Made by a program: the position numbers and the translations under genes. A model generated the notes under the pieces. It saw only the letters and a list, made by a program, of their open reading frames with translations. It ran no database searches and was not told the origin of the DNA. A stretch of DNA of 64,000 nt from JBGTFE01 sp049799955 (GTDB lineage: Bacteria > Acidobacteriota > Blastocatellia > Pyrinomonadales > Pyrinomonadaceae), in the NCBI GenBank assembly GCA_049799955.1, contig JBARIW010000003.1, positions 1-64,000 of the forward strand, written 5' to 3'. Positions 9,601 through 17,598 of the stretch are shown here, one piece after another (positions within the stretch are counted from its first letter, which is position 1; every line of letters begins with the position of its first letter).

Positions 9601-11585
9601 GACTATTCGGCGCGTCAAATCCGTCGCAGATTAACGGGCAAACGATGCTCGATTTTCTTCACGAAGACTGCCGCGAATTTGTCATCGAGCGAATCGAGCG
9701 CATTCTTGAAGGTGAAAAAGCTCCTTTTGCCGAGGAAAAATATATCCGTCTGGACGGAGCGGTCATTGACGTTGAAGTTAGCGGTACGCCTTTTGTTTAC
9801 AATAATATGAAGGCAGTTCTGGTCGTTGCGCGCGATATTACCGAACGAAAGGAAGCGGAAAAAGCGATTGGCGAAGCCAACGAGCGCGCCATTCGTGAAT
9901 ACGACCGCTTGTTGCAGCGGCTTTCGACCCTGGCGCAAAAATCAGGCGCTGCGCGCGACCTTGCAACCATCTTCAGCGCGCTTCTCGATTTCGCACTCGC
10001 TTCAGTGCCTTGTTCGGCGCTTTTTATCTCGCTCTACGACGAGGAAAAAGGCGTTCGCAAAGCCATTTATTTATGGTATAACGGCAAGGAGTCGGACGTT
10101 TCGGGCATGGAGCCGGTTCGCGTTGGCGATGGACATGCCGGACGGGCGATAAAGTCGGGCGAAGTAACGATTATTAATGATTTTCTGAATACTCGCAATA
10201 TAAAAACGACGTATGTACATTTAGGCTTTGATGAAGATGAAAGAGAGCCGCGCTCGACGATTGTTGCTCCGATGAAGATGATGGGCAAAGTTATCGGCGC
10301 AATCGAGGTTCAGAGCTACGAGCCTGACGCCTATGCGGAAGAGCACGCTTCCGCGATGCGCATGGCTGCCAATATTGCCGCCAACGCGATTGAGAACGTG
10401 CGTCTTTTTGAACAGGAACAAAATCGCGCCGAGCAGCTTCGCCAATCACAAAAGCTCGAATCGGTCGGGCGGCTGGCGGGCGGCATCGCGCACGATTTTA
10501 ACAATATGCTGACGGCAATCAACGGCTACAGCGATTTGACGCTCAGGCGTTTAGGCGAAGACGACCCTTTGCGGAAAAACATTCAGGAGATTAAAAAAGC
10601 GGGCGAGCGCTCCGCCGCGCTGACAAATCAGCTCCTGGCTTTCAGCCGACGGCAGGTTTTAAAGCCGAAAGTCGTCGATATTAATCACTCGATAGTCGAG
10701 ATAAGTATGATGCTCAAGCGCCTGCTCGGCGAAGATGTGCAGCTTATTACAAATCTCTCTCCAAAGCTCGGTCGCGTCGAAGCCGACCCCGGACAGCTCA
10801 CGCAGGTGATTATGAATTTGGCGGTCAACGCGCGCGACGCGATGCCCGACGGCGGCGAACTGACTATTGAAACAGCCAACGTCTATCTCGACGAAGATTA
10901 CGCCGCCCGGCATATCAGCGCGCGCGCCGGCTCGTTTGTAGTGGTATCGGTAAGCGATAGAGGAACGGGGATGGACAAGGAAACTCTCCAGCATATCTTC
11001 GAACCGTTTTACACCACTAAGGAAATGGGCAAAGGCACGGGGCTCGGGCTGGCGACCGTTTACGGCATCGTCAAACAATCGGGCGGATATATCTGGGTTT
11101 ACAGCGAACCCGACGAGGGAACGATATTTAAAATTTACCTGCCGCGCATTGACGAGAAAGCCGAAGCGTCTGACGAAATAAGCGTTGAATCCGAGAAAGT
11201 TCTGAATAGAACGGGAACGATTCTGCTCGTCGAGGACGAAGAAATAGTCAGGAATCTGAGTCGTCAGATTCTTGAAACCTGCGGTTATACGGTTATCGAA
11301 GCAAGCAACGGCGCAGAAGCTCTGGCTTTTTGCGAGCAGCCGGACTCTGAAATCGATTTGGTCGTAACCGATGTAGTGATGCCTAAAATGTCCGGTCGCC
11401 AATTAGCCGAGCGTTTAGCCGTTCTGCGTCCCGGCATAAAAGTCCTTTATATGTCGGGCTACACGGATGACGCGATAGTTCGTCAGGGCATTATTGAAAC
11501 AGGCTCGAATTTTATCCAGAAGCCGTTCACTTTTAACGCTCTCGCCGGTAAAGTCGAAGAATTGCTGGACGCGAAAGCGAAATGA
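6660..11585 (+). CDS. Giant soluble hybrid histidine kinase, REC-PASx4-GAF-PASx2-GAF-HK-REC
   Basis: About 1641 residues from the ATG at 6660 (MKDISSNKIV); an in-frame TTG at 6618 adds 14 residues and is less likely. Rough domain order: receiver 9-125 (VSDVMMPETDG), four PAS modules 137-640, GAF 650-815, PAS 822-940, PAS 948-1070, GAF 1080-1255, HisKA 1262-1330 (VGRLAGGIAHDFNNM), HATPase 1375-1495 (TGLGLATVYG), and a C-terminal receiver 1517-1637 (LVVTDVVMPKMSG, QKPF). There is no membrane segment. The many sensor modules point to integration of several internal signals, with phosphate passed to the terminal receiver. The first receiver lacks the usual DD pair (it reads INDAP), has EAP where KP is expected, and may not be phosphorylated. 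Target unknown. Confidence 0.93.
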   Translation: MKDISSNKIVAINDAPDQMELLAVILRDAGYRVLTAESAAEGLKIARRELPDLIVSDVMMPETDGIELCRMIRADEKLNTTPILLVSALRKDAANVIEGLKSGADDYIEAPYDPLNLAARASRLIERKRMEDVLRASENRFRSLIENSSDIISILAPDGTILYESPSIETALGYTPEELINKNAFDLIHPEDLAKTLAYFEHSITRTETVQTVEYRFRHKDNSWRIIESVGRQFDDPANGLVGIVNSRDVTNQRKALQSQRESESRFRIIFDNAATGMAMIDTQGHLVQTNAALEQMLGYTDEDMRQLSFTDFTHPDDAAGNMSLVQRVFAGELDSFRVEKRYIKKNGEIMWGNLTVSAIRLSGVENHFLIGMVEDITDRKRTDAALRESEERFRTQYKGIPIPTCTWKKIGDDFVLVDFNDAAVEITNGEISGLLGTKASEMYGEAPEILEDYNRCFNEKSVVKRETLFNFVNTGDVKHLDITCVFIPSDIVMVHYRDVTAQLEAEEMLRKSEERFQLAARATNDALWDWNLSTNSIWYSDACYKLLGREPKEGESHIQLWTNAIHPDDKERVKKNSRAIIKSKENYWMDEYRLCSADGSYAYILDRGYIIYEDGEPVRMIGAALNITERKLAEQALQTNQARLQKQNKVLEELTKRHKLFHIPLQTAIKEITETAAQIIETSRVSVWLYNDDKSMMKAIDLYELNENRHFEGFELTKSDYPKYFEALAKEEAIAAHDAHTDPRTGEFLESYLAPLNITSILDIPIRMGGQVVGIVCHEHIGDAREWKLDEQNFAGSMASLISLLLEANERQQAEEALLKSREHLTLAQQIAGIGSFELNLRTRTIVASSELKSLYGIPATASVDKFEDWEKYIHPEDLPVVKREMDAALAKGEFNMEFRLIRSDGSLRWIYAIGRVFHDENGAPSRLVGVNMDITGRKQNEDSLRESERRFRQLIELSPDAVMVHCNGKIIFHNSACAGLFGASNPSQINGQTMLDFLHEDCREFVIERIERILEGEKAPFAEEKYIRLDGAVIDVEVSGTPFVYNNMKAVLVVARDITERKEAEKAIGEANERAIREYDRLLQRLSTLAQKSGAARDLATIFSALLDFALASVPCSALFISLYDEEKGVRKAIYLWYNGKESDVSGMEPVRVGDGHAGRAIKSGEVTIINDFLNTRNIKTTYVHLGFDEDEREPRSTIVAPMKMMGKVIGAIEVQSYEPDAYAEEHASAMRMAANIAANAIENVRLFEQEQNRAEQLRQSQKLESVGRLAGGIAHDFNNMLTAINGYSDLTLRRLGEDDPLRKNIQEIKKAGERSAALTNQLLAFSRRQVLKPKVVDINHSIVEISMMLKRLLGEDVQLITNLSPKLGRVEADPGQLTQVIMNLAVNARDAMPDGGELTIETANVYLDEDYAARHISARAGSFVVVSVSDRGTGMDKETLQHIFEPFYTTKEMGKGTGLGLATVYGIVKQSGGYIWVYSEPDEGTIFKIYLPRIDEKAEASDEISVESEKVLNRTGTILLVEDEEIVRNLSRQILETCGYTVIEASNGAEALAFCEQPDSEIDLVVTDVVMPKMSGRQLAERLAVLRPGIKVLYMSGYTDDAIVRQGIIETGSNFIQKPFTFNALAGKVEELLDAKAK

Positions 11586-11639
11586 GAAATCCGGTTGTTT
11601 GAATAAATTCGCAATAAACCAAAACTGCAAATTGATACA

Positions 11640-11675
11640 AAAAGACCGAAACAATCTGACTGATTTCGGTCTTTT
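11640..11675 (+). terminator. Intrinsic terminator after the giant kinase
   Basis: Stem AAAAGACCGAAA / TTTCGGTCTTTT with a 12-14 nt loop and a short T tract, 55 nt after the stop codon. Confidence 0.85.
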
Positions 11676-11777
11676 CGCGTTAATCCGCGATTCCTGACCG
11701 GCAGGTCAGCCGTATCGTCGAATGAATAAATCATTTGTCGGCAAGATTAAGGATAAAGTAAGAAGCAAATGCCGGTG

Positions 11778-11793
11778 CGGAACGCAAATTGCC
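11778..11793 (+). promoter_or_regulatory. Weak sigma-54-like promoter candidate
   Basis: CGGAACGCAAATTGCC keeps GG-N10-GC and TTGC but has A where the -24 box has C. It is 250 nt from the next gene, so this is only a candidate. Confidence 0.3.
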
Positions 11794-12002
11794 TCAATAG
11801 GAACAGATTTTTGATTTTCTATTTCCTCCGGGTAAAAGATTGTTTGAACGCCCTGTTGACTATTGATGGATAAAGGACTATCTATAAATAATACAATTTA
11901 TCTGATATTTCAGAGTAGTTTTCTGACAGAAGAACGGGCATAAACGGGCGGCAAAGTTTCCGCGCTTTTATTCCCACACAGGACAAGCTTCGGATGACGT
12001 TC

Positions 12003-12015
12003 AGACAGTCTGTCT
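12003..12015. promoter_or_regulatory. Dyad operator candidate
   Basis: Perfect AGACAG-T-CTGTCT dyad, 27 nt ahead of the start codon of the REC-GGDEF-EAL gene, where a repressor or activator could act. Confidence 0.35.
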
Positions 12016-12042
12016 CCCCTTTTCTAACCGGAAGTTGGACGT

Positions 12043-13794
12043 ATGATAGATACAGGTAATCAAAAAACTAATATTTTAATTGTTGACGACGAACCGCTCG
12101 TCAGAAATCTGCTGCGCGATATTTTGAGCGAAGATTATAACTGTACGACGGTAGAATCGGCTGAAAAGGCTCTTTCACTCCTAAAACAGGAAACGTTCAA
12201 TCTGGTGATAAGCGACATAAATATGGGCGGAATGACCGGAATCGAACTCATTCCGAATGTTTATAAATCATCGCCCGATACGGTCGTGATGATGATTAGC
12301 GGTAATGATAAGATTGACAGCGCAATCGAAGTGATAAGAGTCGGCGCGTTCGATTACATCAAAAAGCCTTTCGAGCTTGAACACGTCGAGCTGGCTGTCC
12401 GGCGCGCGCTCGAACATCACTCGCTGCTCGTTTCAAAACGCAAACACGAAAATCAGCTCGAAGAACTGGTCAAACAAAGAACGGCGCAGCTAAATTATCT
12501 GGCTTATCACGACGCGCTGACCAATTTGCCAAACCGGATTTTGTTTGAAGACCGTCTTTCGCAGGCGCTTGTTTCGGCGCAGAAAAATCAGGGCGTGGCG
12601 GTTCTTTTTATTTCTCTGGACAAGTTCAAAGAGGTGCGCGATACGCTCGGACATTCGCTCGGAAGCCAGTTATTGCAGGACGTAGCCAGTCGTTTGACAG
12701 AGCATTCCCGCGAAGGCTCGACGCTTGCGAGATTTGAAAGCGATGAATTTGCCATGCTTTTAACGCAGGTCAGCACCGAAGATGTCGTCGAGATTACCAA
12801 CGATATTTTCGAATCTTTCAAAAAGCCGTTCATCATTAAAGAACACGAAATTTTTATCACCACAGGAATCGGAATCAGCCTTTTTCCGGTTGACGGCAGG
12901 GATTCGCAGACGCTTTTAAAGAATGCCGGAGCGGCTCTTTCCCGCGCCGATGAGATGGGCGGAAACAGCTATCAGTTTTACACCGCCGACATAAACGTCA
13001 AAGCGCTCAAACGTCTGGCGTTGGAGAATAATCTGCGCCGCGCGCTGGAACGCGACGAATTCGAGGTTTTCTACCAGCCGAAAATCGATATTAATACGCG
13101 AAAAATTATCGGAATGGAAGCGCTCGTTCGCTGGCATCATCCCGAACTCGGACTCGTTTCACCGTTGGAGTTTATTCCTCTGGCGGAAGAAACCGGATTA
13201 ATCGTGCCGATTGGCGAATGGATTCTGCGCGCCGCCTGCGCTCAGAGCCAGTTCTGGCGGGACGAAGGTTTTAATCTACAGGTTGCCGTAAATTTGTCCG
13301 CCCGCCAGTTTCAGGAACAAAATCTGGCGCAGACGATAATCAAAATAATCGAAGAAACGAAATTAAATCCTTGCTGCCTGAATCTGGAAGTTACGGAAAG
13401 CTCGATTATGACGAATGCCGAATCGGCAGTAAAAACACTTGGCGAGCTAAAAGAACTCGGAATAAAAATATCGATAGACGATTTCGGAACGGGTTATTCT
13501 TCGCTCGGATATTTGAAGCGCCTGCCGATAGATATTCTGAAAATCGACAAATCCTTTGTCAGCGACGTTACGACCAACCCGGACGACGCGGCGCTTGTCA
13601 TGGCAATCGTTACGCTCGCGCACAATCTGAAATTAAAAGTCGTTGCCGAAGGCGTCGAAACCGAAGAGCAGCTCAGTTTTCTGCACCTGCTCAGATGCGA
13701 CGAGTGGCAGGGTTATTTATACAGCAAACCGGTTTCAGCCGGTGAATTCGAAAAGCTGCTGACGGAAAAAAGTATGCGGCATAAAAGCCTGTAA
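12043..13794 (+). CDS. Response regulator with degenerate GGDEF and intact EAL (c-di-GMP phosphodiesterase)
   Basis: 583 residues. Receiver 8-125 (VDDEPLV, ISDINMGG, KKPF), coiled linker, GGDEF-like domain about 155-315, EAL domain about 330-575. The GGDEF signature reads ESDEF, so cyclase activity is unlikely. The EAL motifs are present: MEALVRW, NLSARQF, LEVTESSIM, IDDFGTGYSSLGYLK, IDKSF, VVAEGVET and CDEWQGYLYSKP. It should therefore hydrolyse c-di-GMP, with the GGDEF-like part perhaps acting as a GTP sensor. GGAAG at 12029-12033 is the likely ribosome site for the ATG at 12043. It ends in a strong shared terminator. Confidence 0.93.
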   Translation: MIDTGNQKTNILIVDDEPLVRNLLRDILSEDYNCTTVESAEKALSLLKQETFNLVISDINMGGMTGIELIPNVYKSSPDTVVMMISGNDKIDSAIEVIRVGAFDYIKKPFELEHVELAVRRALEHHSLLVSKRKHENQLEELVKQRTAQLNYLAYHDALTNLPNRILFEDRLSQALVSAQKNQGVAVLFISLDKFKEVRDTLGHSLGSQLLQDVASRLTEHSREGSTLARFESDEFAMLLTQVSTEDVVEITNDIFESFKKPFIIKEHEIFITTGIGISLFPVDGRDSQTLLKNAGAALSRADEMGGNSYQFYTADINVKALKRLALENNLRRALERDEFEVFYQPKIDINTRKIIGMEALVRWHHPELGLVSPLEFIPLAEETGLIVPIGEWILRAACAQSQFWRDEGFNLQVAVNLSARQFQEQNLAQTIIKIIEETKLNPCCLNLEVTESSIMTNAESAVKTLGELKELGIKISIDDFGTGYSSLGYLKRLPIDILKIDKSFVSDVTTNPDDAALVMAIVTLAHNLKLKVVAEGVETEEQLSFLHLLRCDEWQGYLYSKPVSAGEFEKLLTEKSMRHKSL

Positions 13795-13795
13795 T

Positions 13796-13843
13796 AAAAA
13801 AAGAAACACGAAATTTATTAGCTCAATTTCGTGTTTCTTTTTT
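13796..13843. terminator. Bidirectional terminator between convergent genes
   Basis: Stem AAAGAAACACGAAAT / ATTTCGTGTTTCTTT with A tract before and T tract after, so it can serve both the EAL gene and the opposing PAS gene. Confidence 0.9.
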
Positions 13844-13858
13844 TATTTTGTTCTTAAA

Positions 13859-14410
13859 TTATTTTTGGAACTTTTCGGATACGATTTTGTAACAGTCGTC
13901 GCACATTCCGTGAGAGGGCTGCGGGAGAATTTCAAGGTCGAACAAACCCAAATTCTCCTGAAATTCTTCGATTTCCTGCCAATCGCCTTCATCGACCTTA
14001 ATTTTGTTGCACCAGGAGCAGATAATAATTACTTCATCCATATGTGAGACAGTTCCGTTGAGGAAATTCTGCGGGCGAAGCTCATCCGTCCAAACCGTCC
14101 GCGCACCGAACTGAACATCGCCGTTTTGCCGTAAAGAAACGGTCATTCTCATAAGTCTTTGCCGCTTCGCAGCGCCGCATCGAACCTTGAACTTGACGGA
14201 ATATCCGGCGCGAACCTGCTTTAAAAGCATCCGGTAAAAGTCTTCGGTCGCGTCGTCGTATATCAAATCCCAGAGGCTCTGCCGCAGTTGATTTTCCGGG
14301 CTGATAAAATCAGCGTTTTTATCGGAAACGAATTGAAAACATTCGTTCTCCGCGAAAATGACTTCGTCTTCGCTGTTAATCAGGTACAAAATTTTGGGGG
14401 TAGAATCCAT
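13859..14410 (-). CDS. PAS-like protein with C-terminal zinc-binding CxxC..CxxC motif
   Basis: 183 residues from the ATG at 14408-14410 (MDSTPKILYL); a TTG eight codons upstream is less likely. The N-terminal 110 residues resemble a PAS sensor (ILYLINSEDEVIFAEN, later FKVRCGAAKRQRLMRM). The C-terminus has ICSWCNKIKVDEGDW, then SHGMCDDCY: four cysteines with the spacing of a small zinc-binding tail common at the end of signalling proteins. No catalytic domain is present. It is the last gene of a three-gene operon with the pseudo-receiver (26 nt upstream). Likely a small sensory adaptor; partner unknown. Confidence 0.75.
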   Translation of the reverse strand: MDSTPKILYLINSEDEVIFAENECFQFVSDKNADFISPENQLRQSLWDLIYDDATEDFYRMLLKQVRAGYSVKFKVRCGAAKRQRLMRMTVSLRQNGDVQFGARTVWTDELRPQNFLNGTVSHMDEVIIICSWCNKIKVDEGDWQEIEEFQENLGLFDLEILPQPSHGMCDDCYKIVSEKFQK

Positions 14411-14436
14411 TGGAATTTTTCGTTGCGCGGGCAAGT

Positions 14437-15159
14437 TTAATCTATTACTAAATCGTAAGTTATCGACTGCGAATCGGGGCGATAATCGTGCGGCTGCGGA
14501 TTGATGACGAAAATTTCGCCGCGAAGCGAGCGTTCGCCGATATTCAGAGCCTTTATCTGCTCGTTTAAAAGGTTAGCCAGCGCGCTGACCATGCTCATTC
14601 CCAAATCTATTCTTTTATCGAGCTGTTTGCTGTCGTTTTCTTCGGAAGATTCGGTTTTAAGCTCGAAATCCAAATCAGTAAACAGGTTGGAAACGTTCTT
14701 GATGATTCCCGTAATTTGAATCTGCCGGTCGCGCAAAATCTGGTAATAATTTCGCAGGCTTTCCTCGGAATTTTTTCGCTCGATAAACCACGCGGCTTTT
14801 GCCGTAAGCTGCTGCGGATTGGAAAATTCCGTGAGAAAATCGTCGGCTCCGGCGCGGCAAATATCGTTGACGACATCGCCGTCCTGATGCGTTTCGCTTA
14901 TAAATACGAACGGAGTCGCGCATAATTCACGGTCTGCGCGAATCATCCGGCACAGCTCCAAGCCGGAAATGTCCGGCAAATCGATTTCACTGATGATTAA
15001 ATCAGGTTTCTCGCGCCGCGCAAGACGAAAGCCTTCGCGCCCGCCGATAGTCGGCAGCACATCGTACCCGGCTTGGAGAAGCGCGGAAGTCGCGCCTTCG
15101 AGCTTGCCGAAATTATCGCCAATCAGGAGTATTTTTGTTTGATTATGGAGGGATTGCAT
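14437..15159 (-). CDS. Pseudo-receiver protein with helical C-terminus
   Basis: 240 residues from the ATG at 15157-15159 (MQSLHNQTKILLIGDN); the longer frame to 15249 would overlap the upstream gene. Residues 10-125 have the receiver fold pattern, but the acidic pair is GD, the phosphoacceptor position reads SEIDLP (Glu in place of Asp), and the conserved Lys is lost (LTEF). The receiver probably cannot be phosphorylated in the usual way and may be fixed in one state. The remainder (about 135-240) is mostly helical with an acidic stretch and no output domain I recognise. It lies between the GYF/zinc-finger gene and the PAS/zinc gene. Confidence 0.75.
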   Translation of the reverse strand: MQSLHNQTKILLIGDNFGKLEGATSALLQAGYDVLPTIGGREGFRLARREKPDLIISEIDLPDISGLELCRMIRADRELCATPFVFISETHQDGDVVNDICRAGADDFLTEFSNPQQLTAKAAWFIERKNSEESLRNYYQILRDRQIQITGIIKNVSNLFTDLDFELKTESSEENDSKQLDKRIDLGMSMVSALANLLNEQIKALNIGERSLRGEIFVINPQPHDYRPDSQSITYDLVID

Positions 15160-15193
15160 ATTTTTATAAAAGTGTCGGGAGTTTTGGATTTTC

Positions 15194-15814
15194 TTATGAA
15201 CGGCGCAGTTTGGAGAGGCTGGAAAATACAGTGGGCAACGCGGTTTCAAGCATTTTTGTAAAACCGGAATCTTGCAATTCGTCTTGATTTGCGGGATTTT
15301 TTTCGTTTGCGGCGGTTTTCGAATAAGGTTTATTAACCGCGCCGACCGATTTATTGATGTTGACCGGCTCGCTGACAGACCTGCACAGCGCGTCGCACAA
15401 GGGACAGAGCTTTACGCTGCCGCCGAAGGATTTCGGGCAGGCTTTGCAAAAAAAGTGCTTGCAGACATCGCAGGCATAAACGACTTCCGAATCCGTATGT
15501 ATAAAGCAGATTGTCTCATCTTCCTGCGGCGCTTCATTTTCTTCGGTTGAATTTTCAAAGGCGAACTGGGTTTGGAATTCTTCGTATTCAGACTTGGAAT
15601 TGTCTGCGGAAATTGCGCCGTTTTCGTTGAATGAGTTGAAAAACTCCCAAAGTTCCGGGACTTTCTCGGCAGCCAGCCAGCGCAAATCTCCGCGTTTTAC
15701 TCTGTCCGAAGGTAAAACCGCGCCTTCGGCAATCCATTGTCTTAATTCTTCAAACTTGGCTTCAAAGATTACTCCCTGAGCCTCAACCTTCCATTCTTTT
15801 ACAAAATCTTTCAT
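15194..15814 (-). CDS. GYF-like domain plus B-box-like zinc finger protein
   Basis: 206 residues. The N-terminal 55 residues (WKVEAQGVIFEAKFEELRQW, then LRWLAAEKVPELWEFF) resemble the GYF_2 domain used for protein docking. After an acidic linker comes a Cys/His-rich module (CFIHTDS, ACDVCKHFFCKAC, CPLC) similar to B-box or double zinc ribbons. The C-terminus is low complexity. No membrane segment or enzyme domain is visible. It heads the operon that continues into the pseudo-receiver and PAS/zinc genes, and has a consensus sigma-54 promoter 72 nt upstream. Likely a scaffold in signalling. Confidence 0.65.
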   Translation of the reverse strand: MKDFVKEWKVEAQGVIFEAKFEELRQWIAEGAVLPSDRVKRGDLRWLAAEKVPELWEFFNSFNENGAISADNSKSEYEEFQTQFAFENSTEENEAPQEDETICFIHTDSEVVYACDVCKHFFCKACPKSFGGSVKLCPLCDALCRSVSEPVNINKSVGAVNKPYSKTAANEKNPANQDELQDSGFTKMLETALPTVFSSLSKLRRS

Positions 15815-15885
15815 AAATTATTTCGTATGGGACGTAATTATCTAAAATCTTGCAGACAGCAGAACTATTACTGCAATTAACAACT

Positions 15886-15901
15886 GGCAATCTCCGTGCC
15901 A
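15886..15901 (-). promoter_or_regulatory. Sigma-54 promoter of the GYF/pseudo-receiver operon
   Basis: On the complement: TGGCACGGAGATTGCC, a full match to TGGCACG-N4-TTGC with GG-N10-GC spacing. Predicted start near 15875, leader of about 60 nt before the start codon at 15814. Confidence 0.8.
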
Positions 15902-15956
15902 TTTGTTAAATGATTAAAACAAAAGATTTAAAAGAAAAACGCCTTTATTTGTAAAA

Positions 15957-15999
15957 AGAAAAACGGATGAGCTGGGGCATTTAGCTACATCCATTTTCC
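15957..15999 (-). terminator. Terminator of the NtrC-type gene
   Basis: On the complement, stem AAATGGATG(T)AGCT / AGCTCATCCGTTTTT with a T tract, 43 nt after the stop codon. It could instead be an activator dyad for the adjacent sigma-54 promoter. Confidence 0.55.
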
Positions 16000-16041
16000 T
16001 CACAAACAAAGACATTTTTCCGCATCTGCGCGTTTTTATCT

Positions 16042-17463
16042 TTAAGAGTTGGCACGACTGAGAATTCGGGTGAGAGTTTTGCGGTCGATGTTCAGCAAAC
16101 GCGCCGCCGCCTGTTTGTTGCCGCCCGTGTGCGCGAGAACCTGAGCGACATATTTTTCTTCCATTTCGGCGAGCGAAACCCAGTTATCGTCGCGCTTCAG
16201 CGGCGTCGAACCGATTTGTTCGGACGTTTCGGCTGACTGCGCGGCGGATTCGGCAAAATACCGGATACGCGACGGCAGATGTTCGGGATAAACGACATCG
16301 TCGCTCAAGGATACGGCGTGAAGAACGGCGTTTTCCAGCTCGCGGATATTGCCGTGCCAGTTGTAATTTTTGAGCACTTCAATCGCGTCGGTAGAAAATT
16401 TCAGCGGCATCGCGCCGGGCGCGCGAACCTGTTTAGCAAAATGCTCGGCGAGAAGCGGAATATCTTCGACGCGCTCGCGAAGCGGCGGAAGCTCAATCGT
16501 AACGGCGTTGAGCCGGTACATTAAATCCTGCCGGAAACGACCTTCGCGCACTTCCTGCTCGATGTCGCGGTTTGTCGCGGCGATGACGCGCACATCAACT
16601 TTTGTCGTGCGATTCGAACCGACGCGGCGGATTTCGCCTTCCTGCAAAGCGCGAAGCAGCTTGACCTGAAAAAGCGAACTTGTTTCGGTGATTTCATCCA
16701 GAAAAAGCGTGCCGCCGTTGGCTTCTTCCCAAAGCCCGACGCGCTCGCGGTCAGCGCCGGTAAAAGAGCCTTTCGCGTGTCCGAATAATTCCGATTCAAT
16801 CAGCTCGACCGGAATCGCGCCGCAGTTAACGGTTACAAACGCGCCCGAAGCGCGATTGCTGCGCTGGTGAATCGCCTTTGCGACGACTTCTTTGCCCGTT
16901 CCCGAATCGCCCGCAATCAGAACGGGCAGATTTGTCGGCGCGACACGCCCGACCATTTTCAGACATTCGACGAATTTCGGGCTTTTTCCGATTAAAGGAA
17001 TGTCGGATTTGTAGCCGAAAGACGTGGTTTCACGACCGGATTTTTCGTGTTTGGCGCGAAGCTGGTATTGCTCGCGGACGTTTGTGGAGATAGTAATAAT
17101 CTCGTCAACGGCAAAGGGTTTGGTTAAATAATCGTATGCGCCGATGGCGGTTGCGTCGAGCGCGCCGGCGGCTGAACCGTGTCCGGTCATCAGGACAAAA
17201 CGCGCTTCGGGCTGCTGCTCGGAAAAGCGTCGCAAAACAGCATAACCGTCCGTGCCGCCAAGCACTACGTCGCAAAAAACGAGCGACCAGCTTTGCTTTT
17301 GCAGCATTTCAAATGCCTGCTCCGCAGTTCGCGCTTCGCTGACCTGCCATCCTTCCGAGGCTAGAACCTGTGCGACAAAGCCGCTAATCTGCGGTTCATC
17401 ATCGATAACCAATGCGTGGAGGGAGCTTTTCACAGTGAAAATTATATCACGCGGCATATACAT
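16042..17463 (-). CDS. NtrC-family sigma-54-dependent response regulator
   Basis: About 474 residues from the ATG at 17461-17463 (MYMPRDIIF); GTG at 17433 and ATG at 17499 are alternatives. A start at 17565 is unlikely because it lies inside the terminator of the upstream gene. Receiver about 10-125 (VIDDEPQ, FCDVVLGG, TKPF), AAA+ domain about 150-390 with Walker A GDSGTGKE, the sigma-54 contact loop GSFTGA (usually GAFTGA), Walker B GGTLFLDEI and the R-finger region, then a C-terminal Fis-type helix-turn-helix (NKQAAARLLNIDRKTL). It activates sigma-54 holoenzyme when phosphorylated. Nearby sigma-54 promoters at 15886, 18381 and 3977 are its natural candidate targets. Confidence 0.93.
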   Translation of the reverse strand: MYMPRDIIFTVKSSLHALVIDDEPQISGFVAQVLASEGWQVSEARTAEQAFEMLQKQSWSLVFCDVVLGGTDGYAVLRRFSEQQPEARFVLMTGHGSAAGALDATAIGAYDYLTKPFAVDEIITISTNVREQYQLRAKHEKSGRETTSFGYKSDIPLIGKSPKFVECLKMVGRVAPTNLPVLIAGDSGTGKEVVAKAIHQRSNRASGAFVTVNCGAIPVELIESELFGHAKGSFTGADRERVGLWEEANGGTLFLDEITETSSLFQVKLLRALQEGEIRRVGSNRTTKVDVRVIAATNRDIEQEVREGRFRQDLMYRLNAVTIELPPLRERVEDIPLLAEHFAKQVRAPGAMPLKFSTDAIEVLKNYNWHGNIRELENAVLHAVSLSDDVVYPEHLPSRIRYFAESAAQSAETSEQIGSTPLKRDDNWVSLAEMEEKYVAQVLAHTGGNKQAAARLLNIDRKTLTRILSRANS

Positions 17464-17540
17464 TACAACTTTCGACCTTCTTCGAGCCATTGCGTTCATA
17501 AATTTTTTATAAAATCCGCTATTTTCGTCTGTAGAAATAA

Positions 17541-17582
17541 AAAAAAGGATGAAGCAATGCGGCAAAACTTCATCCTTTTTGT
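17541..17582 (-). terminator. Terminator of the CAP-domain gene
   Basis: Stem AAAAAGGATGAAG / CTTCATCCTTTTT, followed on the complement by a long T tract. The stem is nearly the same as that of the terminator at 18669-18706. Confidence 0.9.
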
Positions 17583-17598
17583 TAACGGTGAGGGTGAG

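Larger units (their letters stand above)
11586..12042. other. Intergenic region before the REC-GGDEF-EAL gene
   Basis: 457 bases. It contains the terminator at 11640-11675, a small GC hairpin CTGACC..GGTCAG near 11693-11708, a weak sigma-54-like element (11778-11793), a possible sigma-70 promoter TTGACT-17-TATCTA (11856-11884), and the dyad AGACAG-T-CTGTCT at 12003-12015 just ahead of the gene. No small gene is convincing. Confidence 0.5.

Noticed and set aside
17464..17565. Longer N-terminus for the NtrC-type regulator
   Set aside because: The start at 17565 lies inside the terminator hairpin of the upstream CAP gene, so the mRNA for this start would be cut off.
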